This document shows positions 15,634-24,927 of a stretch of 64,000 nucleotides of DNA, in pieces (the first letter of the stretch is position 1; each line of letters starts with the position of its first letter). Made by a program: the position numbers and the translations under genes. The stretch covers positions 1 through 64,000 of the forward strand of contig CASFPX010000002.1 in the NCBI GenBank assembly GCA_949296915.1. The letters run 5' to 3'. The notes below the pieces were generated by a model. That model worked only from the letters and a program-made list of their open reading frames with translations. It did not search any database and had not been told where the DNA came from. Source of the DNA: Onthovicinus sp900555545 (GTDB lineage Bacteria > Bacillota > Clostridia > Oscillospirales > Acutalibacteraceae).

Positions 15634-18070
15634 TCAAATATTGCCCCTTCCCATGACCGGGGGAGACATGTACCGGCGCCCCCGGCTGTATTTCAAACGA
15701 TACAACTTTTTCACTGTCCGGCGCACAGGGCTCCCCATTGACAATCAGTCCCTCCGGCGCATAGATACGACATTTACACGAATATTTTGCCGCAATTTTG
15801 GCTGATTCCAAAACGCCGCTGCGCCAGGTCATATCCACCACAAATCCACCGCGGGCGCAGAGCCCCTTGACACTGCCGTCCGGCCATGCATGCGGCAGGG
15901 CCGGCAACAAGTCGAGATACCCCTCGTGACTCTGGAGCAGCATCTCCGTCACACCGGCGACCGCTCCCAGATTCCCATCCAGCTGGAAGGGCGGGTGTGT
16001 GGCCCACAGGTTCTCCAGTGTATTGCTCACCAGCAGGTTGTGGAACTCCTGATAAGCCCGCTCTCCGTGGAACAGGCGCGCCCAGATCCCCATGCGATGC
16101 GCCCGGGACCATCCGGGTTCTGCGTCGCCCTGACCCGATAATTTTTCACGGTCCTCCAGTGACACGCCGGCAGCACGCATCCACTCCGGCGTTGCCCGCG
16201 TGACCTGGTCGAATGGATAGACGCACACCAGATGCGACTGATGGCGGTGGCCCCTACGCACCTCATGCACCTTGTCGAAGCCACGGTTCTCCCACGCATC
16301 CTCCTCCGTCCACTCCTTGAGCTGGCCCCATCGGCCAACCTCCGGCGGACGAATGAATTCCAGCTGCTCCTTCAGCTTTCGGATCAGGACAATATCGATC
16401 TGATCACCTCGACCGCTCCCCTCCAAAATCTGAGACGCCCGGATGGTGTTGCGGTAGAGCTGACGGATAATCGAACAGTCGTAGGTATTCCCAATCGTGA
16501 CCGGACCGTGCTCCGGGGAGTATGACACCGGCGGTACAAAGTACCGTCCATCCTTGACCAGTAGCTGTGACCATAACAGGGCGCACTCCTGCATGACAGG
16601 ATAGATTTTGTCATGCAGCGCGTCCAGATCCAGCGTGTAGGCGTAATAATCATATAGGTTTTGCGTCATCCACGCGCCGGAAGTAGGGGACCATCCCCCC
16701 CAATGCCAGTTACGTCCCGGGCCCGTAAACCCAAATGGCGTACTGTAGGTGTGCGTCATAAATCCGGTCGGGCGGGTGTCATCCGGTGAACCGTCCATCC
16801 GCCGGGTACCGATACCCGTGTACTTACAGGCCGTGACGCGCCCCGGCCGCCGCAGGCTGTTTATATATTCCAACGCCGGCAGCGCGGTCTCCGCCAAGTT
16901 GGCGCTCTCCGCACACCAGTAGCACATCTGCATATTGATATTCATATGATAATCCGACCGCCACACCGGATCATTTTGGTCGTTCCACACGCCCTGCAAA
17001 TTGGCGGGCAGGCTTCCCTCGCGTGAGGAGGCGATCAACAGGTACCGGCCGTACTGGTAAAAGCAACTTTCCAGTTCCGGTGAGGGCTCACCGTTGCGGT
17101 AAATCCGCAGGAGTTCGTCGGTCATCCGATCCAATTTTTTCTGGCCAATATCCAGCTGCACCCGATCAAAAAGGGACGTGTAGTCCGCCAGATGGTCGGC
17201 GTACAGCGCCTCATATCCCCTGTCACAGGCAGAACGCACCCATTTTTTGGCCGCCTTAAGCGGATCAAGCAGCGTACGGTAGTTGGGATAGTTGTCCGCG
17301 TAATCAGTTGCAGTGGACATGATAATCACCGTCTGCTTCGCGTGCTCCACTGTGATTCCACGGCGGGAACCGGAGATCTTTCCATCGGAAATCAGCGCAA
17401 AAAAGGCGCCAAAGCGCAGGCCGTTGGCATCCTTAGATTTACGTGCCCCGCGCACCGTACCGCTGATGGAGCAGGTATCTCCATCGTAGACAACCCGGCC
17501 ACCCTGCGCGCTGCGGGCGGTAAATTTAAAATGGTGCTCCGGAGCCGTGATACGCATCACCAAAACACGGTCCGGATAGCTCATAAAGCACTCGCGTGTA
17601 TGGTGCGCCCCATGGTCCGTGAAGGAGACAGTGGCGACCGCTTTGCGCAGATCAAGCGCACGTACATAGTTCTCTGCCCGGTGAATCCCGTGAAAACGCA
17701 GGCTGAAATCCCCAAAATTTTGGAAGGCTCCCAGTCCAACCGTATCCCCTTGCAGCCGCGCCATCTGACGGGCAGCCTCGCTATACCGGCCGTTCTTGAG
17801 CAGTGTATAGATATCCACCACGGTTTTTCCATTATCGTCCCGCGCGTTTCCACCGTCGTAACCGGCGACTCCGGGGCCGCCGGACCAGAGCGTCTTATCG
17901 TTAAACTGAATCCGCTCCCGAGAGATCCCGCCAAAGATCTTCGCTCCCAGATAGCCATTCCCGATCGGAAGGGCCTGCCCTTCCCAGCCAGTGTGGTTCT
18001 CCTTAGCGGGATGATCGTAACAGAGGACGAGCGGACTGTGCCGGAATGGCTGCGACGTATGTCGTTTCAT
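15614..18070 (-). CDS. GH95 alpha-L-fucosidase
   Basis: An 818-residue glycosidase predicted to release terminal alpha-1,2-linked fucose by inversion. LPIGNGYLGAKIFGG and ERIQFNDKTLWSGGP mark the GH95 N-terminal domain. Equivalents of the B. bifidum AfcA catalytic residues can be read: the Asn pair in MNINMQMCYW, the acid Glu in QLKEWTEE and the Asp in FQLDGNLGAVAG. HRHQSHLVCVYP is also conserved. There is no signal peptide, so it acts in the cytoplasm on imported fucosides. It is the first gene of a probable GH95 / acetyltransferase / aldo-keto reductase transcript. Confidence 0.93.
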   Translation of the reverse strand: MKRHTSQPFRHSPLVLCYDHPAKENHTGWEGQALPIGNGYLGAKIFGGISRERIQFNDKTLWSGGPGVAGYDGGNARDDNGKTVVDIYTLLKNGRYSEAARQMARLQGDTVGLGAFQNFGDFSLRFHGIHRAENYVRALDLRKAVATVSFTDHGAHHTRECFMSYPDRVLVMRITAPEHHFKFTARSAQGGRVVYDGDTCSISGTVRGARKSKDANGLRFGAFFALISDGKISGSRRGITVEHAKQTVIIMSTATDYADNYPNYRTLLDPLKAAKKWVRSACDRGYEALYADHLADYTSLFDRVQLDIGQKKLDRMTDELLRIYRNGEPSPELESCFYQYGRYLLIASSREGSLPANLQGVWNDQNDPVWRSDYHMNINMQMCYWCAESANLAETALPALEYINSLRRPGRVTACKYTGIGTRRMDGSPDDTRPTGFMTHTYSTPFGFTGPGRNWHWGGWSPTSGAWMTQNLYDYYAYTLDLDALHDKIYPVMQECALLWSQLLVKDGRYFVPPVSYSPEHGPVTIGNTYDCSIIRQLYRNTIRASQILEGSGRGDQIDIVLIRKLKEQLEFIRPPEVGRWGQLKEWTEEDAWENRGFDKVHEVRRGHRHQSHLVCVYPFDQVTRATPEWMRAAGVSLEDREKLSGQGDAEPGWSRAHRMGIWARLFHGERAYQEFHNLLVSNTLENLWATHPPFQLDGNLGAVAGVTEMLLQSHEGYLDLLPALPHAWPDGSVKGLCARGGFVVDMTWRSGVLESAKIAAKYSCKCRIYAPEGLIVNGEPCAPDSEKVVSFEIQPGAPVHVSPGHGKGQYLNESDSN

Positions 18071-18095
18071 AGACCGTCATCTCCATTTTGTGTGA

Positions 18096-19073
18096 TTACT
18101 CCGCTTTAAGCTGCCGAACGTCCTCCCCATAGAAGCGGAGGTACTGATAATTCCCGGTGATCCGGGAGGTGATCCGTGCACTGTACTTCTGCTCCAGCTC
18201 CGCCACGGTCAGATTGGTATTGATGATGGTCGGGCGCCCCGTGAGCAGACGGGTATTGATGACATTATAGAGGACGGACACCGTGTAGGAGGTGACAAAC
18301 TCCGCCCCCAGGTCATCCAGGATGAGCAGATCACACGCCGTCATGGCGCGTTCCGTGCTCCCGCTCTCCTGTTCCGACCGGCCGAACTTTTCATTTTCCG
18401 CCATGCTCATCAAATTGGGGGTAGAACCGTAGACCACCCCGAATCCCCGGCGGATCACCTCCCCTGCAATCGCGAGGGAGAGATGCGTCTTACCCAGTCC
18501 TGTGGCTCCACAGAAGAACAGACTGGGGGAATTCAAATCAAAATCCGCGGCATAGTGCTTGCAGTAGTCGAGCACACCCGCCATATATTCCCGCGGGGAG
18601 GATCCATCCTGCGAGGTTGAGGGATAATAATCCAGGGTAAAAGACTCAAAGCTGCACAGCTCCAGCGGAGAATTCTCGCACAGCGCCTCATAGCTGTATT
18701 GCTCCAACAGGGAGCGGTAGCAGCCGCACACCTGACCGCCTACGTAACCGCGATCCTCACACTTTGTGCATGTATACTGCGGCTTAATATAGGATTCGTC
18801 GTAGCCGTGTGCCGCCAGAATCCTGCGGCGCTCCTCCTGTGCCGCCAGGTTCTCATCCCGCAGGCGCCGGATGATCCGAACGCCGTCTTCCCCTCTGCCA
18901 AGCGCGGTGGGAACTTGCATTCCGGAGGAGACGATCCGCTCCTGTACCCTGGCCAACTCAGGGATCTCCCGCATCAGTTGTTCGCGGTGCCGCCGGGCCG
19001 TATTCTCCGCCGCCTGGCGCCGCCGGGCGATCTCCGCTGCGGCGCGCTCCACTATTTTCACATCGTAAGCCAT
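18096..19073 (-). CDS. DnaI/DnaC-like helicase loader ATPase
   Basis: A 325-residue AAA+ protein that would load the replicative helicase. A zinc-finger-like CTKCEDRGYVGGQVCGC (about residue 100) precedes Walker A GATGLGKTHLS (about 190), Walker B LLILDDLGAE and sensor region IINTNLT. A long N-terminal coiled-coil-like region, rich in Arg and Glu, is typical of DnaI. The gene starts right at the DnaD-like stop codon, so the two are a coupled primosome pair, as is common in Firmicutes. Confidence 0.9.
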   Translation of the reverse strand: MAYDVKIVERAAAEIARRRQAAENTARRHREQLMREIPELARVQERIVSSGMQVPTALGRGEDGVRIIRRLRDENLAAQEERRRILAAHGYDESYIKPQYTCTKCEDRGYVGGQVCGCYRSLLEQYSYEALCENSPLELCSFESFTLDYYPSTSQDGSSPREYMAGVLDYCKHYAADFDLNSPSLFFCGATGLGKTHLSLAIAGEVIRRGFGVVYGSTPNLMSMAENEKFGRSEQESGSTERAMTACDLLILDDLGAEFVTSYTVSVLYNVINTRLLTGRPTIINTNLTVAELEQKYSARITSRITGNYQYLRFYGEDVRQLKAE

Positions 19074-20153
19074 TCACGATCCCCTACTCTTTTTGTGATA
19101 TACAGGCGGTTTGGCCGCCTTTTTCTCGAACTTGTCCAGATCATAGGAAATGCCAAACCCGCTCGCCTCCACCTTTTTAGACTTGGCAGGGGATGCGGAC
19201 TGACTGCGGCGCTCCGCATCGGCCTGCTCCACCTGCGCGCGGGTACGCAATCCCTCCTGTGACCAGGACTGTAAAATTTTATTCATATAGGCAAAGCTCG
19301 TCTTGCCGATCTTGTCTACGGTCTTCTCATAGGCGAAATAGATCATATCCACATCAAAACCAAGCTGCTGTGTCCACTCGTTTAAAAACTGCTGCTGCTG
19401 TGTCGTGGGATAGGGGTTCCCCTGCCCCGTCCGTGCGCGCAGGGCGGACCAAACCGTGTTGGTCCGGTTCAGATAATCAATCTCCCGCTCCGCACTCTCG
19501 ATCGTATCGATCTCCCGTTCGGCCCAGTTCATGGCCATTTTTTCGATATAATGGATGCTCCCCTTGCCACGGGAGACACAGTACTCTACAATCATCAGCA
19601 CGACCTCCACCGGTAGCCCATACTGGTCGTGCATCATCAAAAGCTTGGCCTGGGAATCGTAGCCAATCGTACGCCCCAGCTTCTTCTGTGCCTGACGGAA
19701 CAGGAACGCAATCTCCGGGGACTCCTGCGTCCGGCGGACGATATCCTCGCTCAGCGGCTTGGCCGGTGCAAGCGGTTGAACAACCCGCTCTTGTACAGCT
19801 TCCGGTTCCTCCGTTGTTGCAGGCGCCAGAACATATTGACAGCCGGTACCGGATGCCTCCTCACCGGTCCGAAGGATAATCCCCGCCTCGACCCAGTACT
19901 GGACTGCGTCCACCACATCCATACGCGAAAGCTTGAGCGCCTTTGATGCCGCATCCGCATCAAATCCGCCGGGGCAATTGCGCAGCGCCCAGAGCAAAAT
20001 TTTCAGTTGTGCAGCCCCGGCAAAACGCAGATACTGATCGACTACGGACGCCGGTACGGCGAACACGGACTGATACGACGCCGGATTAATCTGATATTGC
20101 ATACTACCTGCATCCACCCCTGACTGATTCTGATCAAATGATGATTCTCCCAT
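19074..20153 (-). CDS. DnaD/DnaB_2-domain replication initiation protein
   Basis: A 359-residue replication initiation protein. The N-terminal region (residues 15-110) has the winged-helix character of DnaD/DnaB proteins (LKILLWALRNCPGGFDADAASKALKLS). A DnaB_2-type domain (about 160-300) includes FLFRQAQKKLGRT and MNWAEREIDTI. A basic, disordered tail closes it. It sits directly upstream of the DnaI-like loader and shares its transcript. Confidence 0.88.
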   Translation of the reverse strand: MGESSFDQNQSGVDAGSMQYQINPASYQSVFAVPASVVDQYLRFAGAAQLKILLWALRNCPGGFDADAASKALKLSRMDVVDAVQYWVEAGIILRTGEEASGTGCQYVLAPATTEEPEAVQERVVQPLAPAKPLSEDIVRRTQESPEIAFLFRQAQKKLGRTIGYDSQAKLLMMHDQYGLPVEVVLMIVEYCVSRGKGSIHYIEKMAMNWAEREIDTIESAEREIDYLNRTNTVWSALRARTGQGNPYPTTQQQQFLNEWTQQLGFDVDMIYFAYEKTVDKIGKTSFAYMNKILQSWSQEGLRTRAQVEQADAERRSQSASPAKSKKVEASGFGISYDLDKFEKKAAKPPVYHKKSRGS

Positions 20154-20247
20154 CTCTCTTCCAATTATACCACACCTGGTGATAAAAAAGTAGAGCGGAT
20201 TGCCACAGAATCCGCTCTGACGTCAACAATTTACAAAATTGACACAC

Positions 20248-20520
20248 TTATCTGTTTATAGTATCATTGGAAGGGGGGATCGCTGCACGGGCAATGATCT
20301 CGCCAATCATGGCGGAGGCTAAAATGGCCGTGAGGGAATCCCGGGCACAGGTGGCCAGTTCCCCGCACCAGCGCAGGAGGGTATAGTAGTCCCCTATCCG
20401 CCCGGCTGCTATATAGAGCATTGCACACGCCGTAAACGCGAGGGCACATGCCGGAACGCCAAAACGGACGGCCCTGCGTGAAATGGGGTTCCACCCCCGC
20501 AGGCTGCTTTTCACTTCCAT
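20248..20520 (-). CDS. Small hypothetical membrane protein
   Basis: A frame of 90 codons starting at ATG 20520 (a GTG at 20550 is an alternative). It has a basic N-terminus (SSLRGWNPISRRAVRFG) and two hydrophobic segments (VPACALAFTACAMLYIAAG and LTAILASAMIGEIIARAA), so a two-pass membrane protein is likely. Neither start has a strong ribosome-binding site. It lies 94 bp upstream of the DnaD-like gene on the same strand. I recognise no family, and it could be non-coding. Confidence 0.45.
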   Translation of the reverse strand: MEVKSSLRGWNPISRRAVRFGVPACALAFTACAMLYIAAGRIGDYYTLLRWCGELATCARDSLTAILASAMIGEIIARAAIPPSNDTINR

Positions 20521-20616
20521 CAAAAGTGTTTTCAATCCAATCACCGGCACTATTGTATCACTAAAAAGCGACGTTTTTCAACACACAAATTATTCCAGAA
20601 AAGGGAGTGTTCGATT

Positions 20617-21393
20617 ATGGTCACAGGGATTTCCACCGCATGTTTTTATCCCGAACTGACCGAAAAGTCCCTGTTGCGGACGGCGGAACTGGGATTCCGG
20701 ACGGCAGAACTCTTTTTCAATTCCTCCAGTGAGCTGAACGGTACTATCCTGCACGAGTTGGAATCCATCCGCCATCACTATGGGATGGAGATTGTCTCTG
20801 TGCACCCCTTCACTTCCTTTGCGGAGGGATATATCTTTTTCAGCGATTATGAGCGCCGGGTAACTGACGGCCTTGATCTGTACCGGCGCTATTTTTTGGC
20901 GGCCGCACAACTGGGCGCCCGATTCCTGGTGATGCATGGTGGAAAAGCAGCCAAGCAACTGCCCGCGGAATTCTACGCCGAGCGTCTCGCCCGGGTGATC
21001 CGTGCGGGGCGGGAATTCGGTATTACCGTGACACACGAAAATGTGGTACACTTCTCCTGTGAGAGCGTCGGTTATGCCAAACAGCTGGCCGAACTGTTGG
21101 GGGATGCCTTCCGCATGACATTGGATATTAAGCAGTGTGTACGCGCCGGGGAGGACCCCTTCTCCTTTATTCAGGAGCTGGGGACGCATATTGATCATGT
21201 ACACGTGAGCGATCACGGCCTGCGCGGCGACTGCCTGCCGCCCGGCGAGGGGGATTTTGATTTTCCCTCCCTTTTCGGGCATCTGGAAGCATCCGGTTAC
21301 CGGGGGGCCTATATTATTGAGCTCTACTCCAACGGATTTTCCAATGACCGCCAGCTGCTGGAATCGGAGCGCTATTTGCGCAACTGTTGTTGA
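20617..21393 (+). CDS. Sugar phosphate isomerase/epimerase family TIM-barrel protein
   Basis: A 258-residue cytoplasmic protein of the xylose-isomerase-like / AP-endonuclease-2 TIM-barrel superfamily. Metal-binding positions fit TAELFF, IVSVHPFTS, LVMHGGK, THENVVHF, TLDIKQC, HIDHVHVSDHG and YIIELYS. Members isomerise or epimerise sugars or inositols, and substrate cannot be inferred. AAAGGGAG precedes the start. It is divergent from the small membrane protein and the DnaD operon. Confidence 0.85.
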   Translation: MVTGISTACFYPELTEKSLLRTAELGFRTAELFFNSSSELNGTILHELESIRHHYGMEIVSVHPFTSFAEGYIFFSDYERRVTDGLDLYRRYFLAAAQLGARFLVMHGGKAAKQLPAEFYAERLARVIRAGREFGITVTHENVVHFSCESVGYAKQLAELLGDAFRMTLDIKQCVRAGEDPFSFIQELGTHIDHVHVSDHGLRGDCLPPGEGDFDFPSLFGHLEASGYRGAYIIELYSNGFSNDRQLLESERYLRNCC

Positions 21394-21429
21394 GCGGTCA
21401 GAAAGAATGAAACAAAATCTGTAAACGCC

Positions 21430-21459
21430 TTGTCTTTACAGAGAAGAATATGATATACT
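21430..21459 (+). promoter_or_regulatory. Sigma-A promoter for nrdR
   Basis: TTGTCT (21430-21435) and TATACT (21454-21459) are 18 bases apart and lie 46 bp before the nrdR start codon. Both hexamers are close to the vegetative consensus. Confidence 0.65.
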
Positions 21460-21504
21460 AAGAGCAGATGATCAGTCAGTTTGGAAAAGAGGAGTTGAAT
21501 TAAA

Positions 21505-21969
21505 ATGAAGTGTCCCTTTTGCGCCTATGAGGAGAGCAAGGTGATCGATTCCCGTCCCACAGACGAAGGGGAGCGCATTCGCCGCCGCCGGGAGTGTATG
21601 CGGTGCGGCAAGCGCTTTACCACTTATGAGATTATTGAGAATGTGCCGATCCTGGTGATCAAGCGGGACAAGTCCCGTGAGGTATTCGACCCGGAAAAGC
21701 TGCTCAACAGCATGCTGCGCGCCTGTGACAAACGGAGTGTTCCGATCGACGTGCTCGAGGCCTCCGTGACGGATATTGAGCAGACGCTCCAGAACTCGCT
21801 GGACCGCGAGGTGACCTCCAAGCAGATCGGGGAACTCGCCATGGAAAAACTTAAAACAATCGACGAGGTCGCATACGTGCGCTTCGCCTCCGTATACCGC
21901 CAGTTCAAGGATATTTCCACCTTTAAAGAGGAGCTCAACAAACTGCTGGAGGGTAAGAGCGGCATATAA
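21505..21969 (+). CDS. nrdR: Transcriptional repressor NrdR
   Basis: A 154-residue repressor of ribonucleotide reductase genes that senses ATP/dATP. The N-terminal zinc ribbon MKCPFCAYEESKVIDSR...CMRCGKRFTTYE and an ATP-cone domain (about residues 49-139, with VIKRDKSREVFDPEKL) match the family and its usual length. GAGGAG is well placed before the start. No nrd genes lie nearby, so its targets are elsewhere. Confidence 0.96.
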   Translation: MKCPFCAYEESKVIDSRPTDEGERIRRRRECMRCGKRFTTYEIIENVPILVIKRDKSREVFDPEKLLNSMLRACDKRSVPIDVLEASVTDIEQTLQNSLDREVTSKQIGELAMEKLKTIDEVAYVRFASVYRQFKDISTFKEELNKLLEGKSGI

Positions 21970-21985
21970 ACAGAACATCTCATAT

Positions 21986-22027
21986 CAGAACAAACCGGTC
22001 ACATGAACGTGACCGGTTTGTTCTTAA
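21986..22027 (+). terminator. Terminator after nrdR
   Basis: A 15-bp stem (21988-22002 / 22009-22023) with a six-base loop is followed by TTCTTAAT. It is 19 bp past the nrdR stop codon. Confidence 0.8.
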
Positions 22028-22081
22028 TATGGTCCTACTCAAAATAAAGCAGAACAATTGTCATGCGCTTTTCATGGGCCG

Positions 22082-24727
22082 TTAAGCACGCTTTTTCATC
22101 TTGACAAGAACAATCGCTGCACCTGCCGATAGAATAGCCGCCCCCATTGCTGCCGTAAGAGCAGCATCGCCGGTATCCGCATTGTCCGAGCCATCTGTCG
22201 AAGGTTCTTCTTCAGTCAGTGGCTCCTCTGGTTCTGCGGAGGGCTCGTTGGAATCCGTAGACGGTTCTTCCGGCTCTGTGGAGGGCTCATCGAGATCCGT
22301 AGACGGTTCTTCCGGCTCCGTGGAGGGCTCGTCGGGATCCGTTGACGGTTCTTCAACAGCTTCGAACACAGCCTCGACAAACACACTCTCTGCCGGCATG
22401 GTGAACGTGTACGTGCCGTCGCCGTTATCGGTTACCGCAACCGCGCCGCCATTGACCTTCAAAGAACCGGCTGCGAGCTGATAGCCCTCGTCCGGCGTGA
22501 CGGTCAGGGTGACTGTGTCGCCCATCTGTGCCGTCTCGACATCCGCCGTGACGGCGCCATTCCCGGTCGTGCCGACCATCACATCATAATCGACCTTCTC
22601 AAACGCGGCTGTGATCTCCACAGCACCCGCCGGCATGGTGAACGTGTATGTGCCGTCGCCGTTATCGGTCACCGCAACCGCGCCGTCATTGACTTTGACG
22701 GAATCTGCGGCAAGCGCGTATCCAGCATCGGGTGTGACAGTAAAGGTGACCGGATCGCCCGCCTGCGCCGTCTGAACAGCGGTTGTGATTGTGCCGCCCT
22801 GGGCTGCCTGGGCCGTGACGTTATAGCTGGCCCTGACAAACTGGGCGCTGATCTGGATCTGATTGACCCCGGACTTTAACAGCGGAACGGTGAACGTGCA
22901 CCGGTTTCCATCGGCGGTGTATTCAATATTTCCGCCCTTGTTGTCCTGAATGGTCAGGCCGCCGAGCACATAGCCGGATTCCGGCGCAGCGGTGATGGTG
23001 ATGGTATCGCCGCCCTGCGCGCCCTGAACCGTCTGCTCCTTATAGGTGTAATCCTTCAGGCCGTCCACAGTGAAACTGCCGTTCTCTCCCTGCACCGTGA
23101 CGATCTGCGCCGCCTTGGGCTTAAAAGTTGCCGTGACCGTCATATCGCTGCCGTCAAAGGGGATACCGACCGATACCGGCAGGGCGGTGCTGGAAAAGAT
23201 GGACGAACTGTTCGTATAGGTGTAGTCCTCCGCGCCGCTGGCATAGGTTGCCTTGAGCGTGTCGAGGGCGTAGCCATCCTCCGGGGAAATGGCAATGCTG
23301 ACATTACTGCCAGGCTTGGGCGTGCCGGACACCTTGATGGAGCCGTGCTCCGCCGTCTGGCAGGTGACTGTGCCGTTTGGCAGGATCTCATCGTAGTAGG
23401 TCACACCGCCGAGCGGCATGTAGAATTCCAAGTCGACGCCCGCAGCATCATTCTTTCTGGTATTCAATTCCACAGGATCGCCTTTGCTGTCGAGGATCTT
23501 GAGCGCGTCGGGATTGCGGTAATAACCGGACGCGGTGCTGTATGTCACCGTGACGACCGAGCCGGGGCAGATCTCCTCGCCGCCGAGGATATCCTCTTTT
23601 GTCACCCATCCGGTGGCGCTCAGGCTTGTGATGGAGGCGTTCTCCATCCCCTTGAAGTTCGTGAAGTCCATGGTGCTCTTCACACCGGTCGGATTGTTTG
23701 AGACGACGTACTGGATCGTGATCTGGCAGATATTCTTGCTGCCGCTGGTCTTCTCCTCATCATTGATAAGGACGGTCATCTCATACGTCTTGCCGGCGTC
23801 CTTTTCCGTAAAACCGGCATAGATTTTACCTGCATCGCCGGTCCAGGGGTTGGGCAGGCGCTGCGTGCCGCCCTCATCACGCATCACGGAGGCGCCCATC
23901 GAATAGCGGTCCCCGTCGAGGTCCACGGGCGCACCGTCCACGATGTACGCCACCGTGATCTCGGAGAGGGAACCGGGATCCACATTGACGGTACACGTGC
24001 CATAATTGTCCACGTGCGTACCGTTTACCGTGGCACCGTCCTCAACCTCGGGCGTAACTCTGGCAAACTCAGCAGTGAGAACCACATCATGATCAGGCAT
24101 AGAGAAAAATTTGTTTAGTCCCGTAGTCAGCACCTGATCGTCCACCTTGCAGGAACCGGGGACAAGCTGATAGCCTTCGTCTGGTTTAATGATATATCGT
24201 ACTACATTGTTGGGCATCACCTTATCATATGTGCCATTCAGGGAAATACTACCGTGCTCAATATTAGGATCCACCGTTACAGAATGCGCCAAGACTTTTT
24301 CCTGACCAGTAATAGTCAATTTCAGACTGACAGTGGAAGCGATAATATTCTCAGGCCTTTCCCTAATTTTAACTGTATAGGTAAAAGTTTGGCCCTCATA
24401 CCCATCCACTGTGACAAAGGCCGCAGCATATGCGGACGGATCTGCGCTATCTGCCCTAAACTGCATTGTCGGGGCGTCCGCCAGGCGATCGGCGGTCGCA
24501 ACATACTCACTGACGGGTGTCAACGCCTTACCGTCCTCATAATACTTTAAAAGGATTGAACTCGTGTCCTGAATTTCAATTGTCTCCCCGTCCGCAACAT
24601 ATTGGCCATTGATATAGAGGCCGTCCTCGCCGTCGGCCGCCAAGGCCATACCAATCGGGACGATCAGCAGCGCCGCAAGCACCGCCGCGACTATGGACAG
24701 GCGCTTTTTGTGCTTAAACAATTGCAT
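22082..24727 (-). CDS. Secreted, wall-anchored multi-repeat surface protein
   Basis: An 881-residue exported protein. A signal peptide (basic MQLFKHKKRL, hydrophobic core, cut near ALAADGED) is followed by beta-rich modules. At least four are divergent InlB-B/bacterial-repeat type, recognisable by TPDAGYAL...VAVTDNGDGTYTFTMPAG...ITAAFE; the last two copies are 79 residues apart and nearly identical in DNA. Next comes an acidic PST-rich stalk (EEPSTDLDEPSTEPEEPSTD pattern), then a sorting-like end: NADTGD, a hydrophobic helix and KMKKRA. This resembles NPxTGD-type sortase signals with Ala for Pro. Probably an adhesin; the ligand is unknown. It has its own promoter. Confidence 0.85.
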   Translation of the reverse strand: MQLFKHKKRLSIVAAVLAALLIVPIGMALAADGEDGLYINGQYVADGETIEIQDTSSILLKYYEDGKALTPVSEYVATADRLADAPTMQFRADSADPSAYAAAFVTVDGYEGQTFTYTVKIRERPENIIASTVSLKLTITGQEKVLAHSVTVDPNIEHGSISLNGTYDKVMPNNVVRYIIKPDEGYQLVPGSCKVDDQVLTTGLNKFFSMPDHDVVLTAEFARVTPEVEDGATVNGTHVDNYGTCTVNVDPGSLSEITVAYIVDGAPVDLDGDRYSMGASVMRDEGGTQRLPNPWTGDAGKIYAGFTEKDAGKTYEMTVLINDEEKTSGSKNICQITIQYVVSNNPTGVKSTMDFTNFKGMENASITSLSATGWVTKEDILGGEEICPGSVVTVTYSTASGYYRNPDALKILDSKGDPVELNTRKNDAAGVDLEFYMPLGGVTYYDEILPNGTVTCQTAEHGSIKVSGTPKPGSNVSIAISPEDGYALDTLKATYASGAEDYTYTNSSSIFSSTALPVSVGIPFDGSDMTVTATFKPKAAQIVTVQGENGSFTVDGLKDYTYKEQTVQGAQGGDTITITAAPESGYVLGGLTIQDNKGGNIEYTADGNRCTFTVPLLKSGVNQIQISAQFVRASYNVTAQAAQGGTITTAVQTAQAGDPVTFTVTPDAGYALAADSVKVNDGAVAVTDNGDGTYTFTMPAGAVEITAAFEKVDYDVMVGTTGNGAVTADVETAQMGDTVTLTVTPDEGYQLAAGSLKVNGGAVAVTDNGDGTYTFTMPAESVFVEAVFEAVEEPSTDPDEPSTEPEEPSTDLDEPSTEPEEPSTDSNEPSAEPEEPLTEEEPSTDGSDNADTGDAALTAAMGAAILSAGAAIVLVKMKKRA
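22392..22692 (-). repeat. Direct DNA repeat inside the 881-aa surface protein gene
   Basis: Two near-identical blocks (22392-22455 and 22629-22692) are 237 bp apart, encoding the VAVTDNGDGTYTFTMPA part of two adjacent repeat modules. The few differences are mostly silent third-position changes, so this is a recent duplication or is held alike by recombination. Confidence 0.8.
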
Positions 24728-24770
24728 GGTATCCTCCTCCTTTGGATATCAAAAGACCGGTTGATTTTAC

Positions 24771-24799
24771 AATATATTTTGAGGTGTGCAAACGTACAA
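24771..24799 (-). promoter_or_regulatory. Sigma-A promoter for the 881-aa surface protein gene
   Basis: On the minus strand TTGTAC (24794-24799) and TATATT (24771-24776) have a 17-base spacer and lie 44 bp upstream of the start codon, which has AAGGAGGAGG before it. Confidence 0.6.
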
Positions 24800-24824
24800 C
24801 CTGCTTTGCCGTGTCCCCCACCGT

Positions 24825-24916
24825 GCGCCCGGGGCCTTTTCCGGCGTCCGGGCGCGCAGGGGTTTTGAAAAGAGAAATGATTGCCCTGGCAAGCCGGAGA
24901 TACGATCTCCGGCTCC
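24825..24916 (-). terminator. Hairpins after the 619-aa surface protein gene
   Basis: A ten-bp perfect stem (24892-24901 / 24905-24914) lies 12 bp past the stop codon. A second GC-rich hairpin around 24828-24858 follows. Neither has a strong uridine run, so termination efficiency is uncertain. Confidence 0.5.
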
Positions 24917-24927
24917 ACCGTCAGGCA

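Noticed and set aside
17192..18109. 305-residue plus-strand open frame
   Set aside because: Antisense to GH95, no recognisable domain.
24728..24927. Riboswitch between the two surface protein genes
   Set aside because: GC-rich hairpins are present, but they fit terminators of the upstream gene, and I see no conserved riboswitch core.
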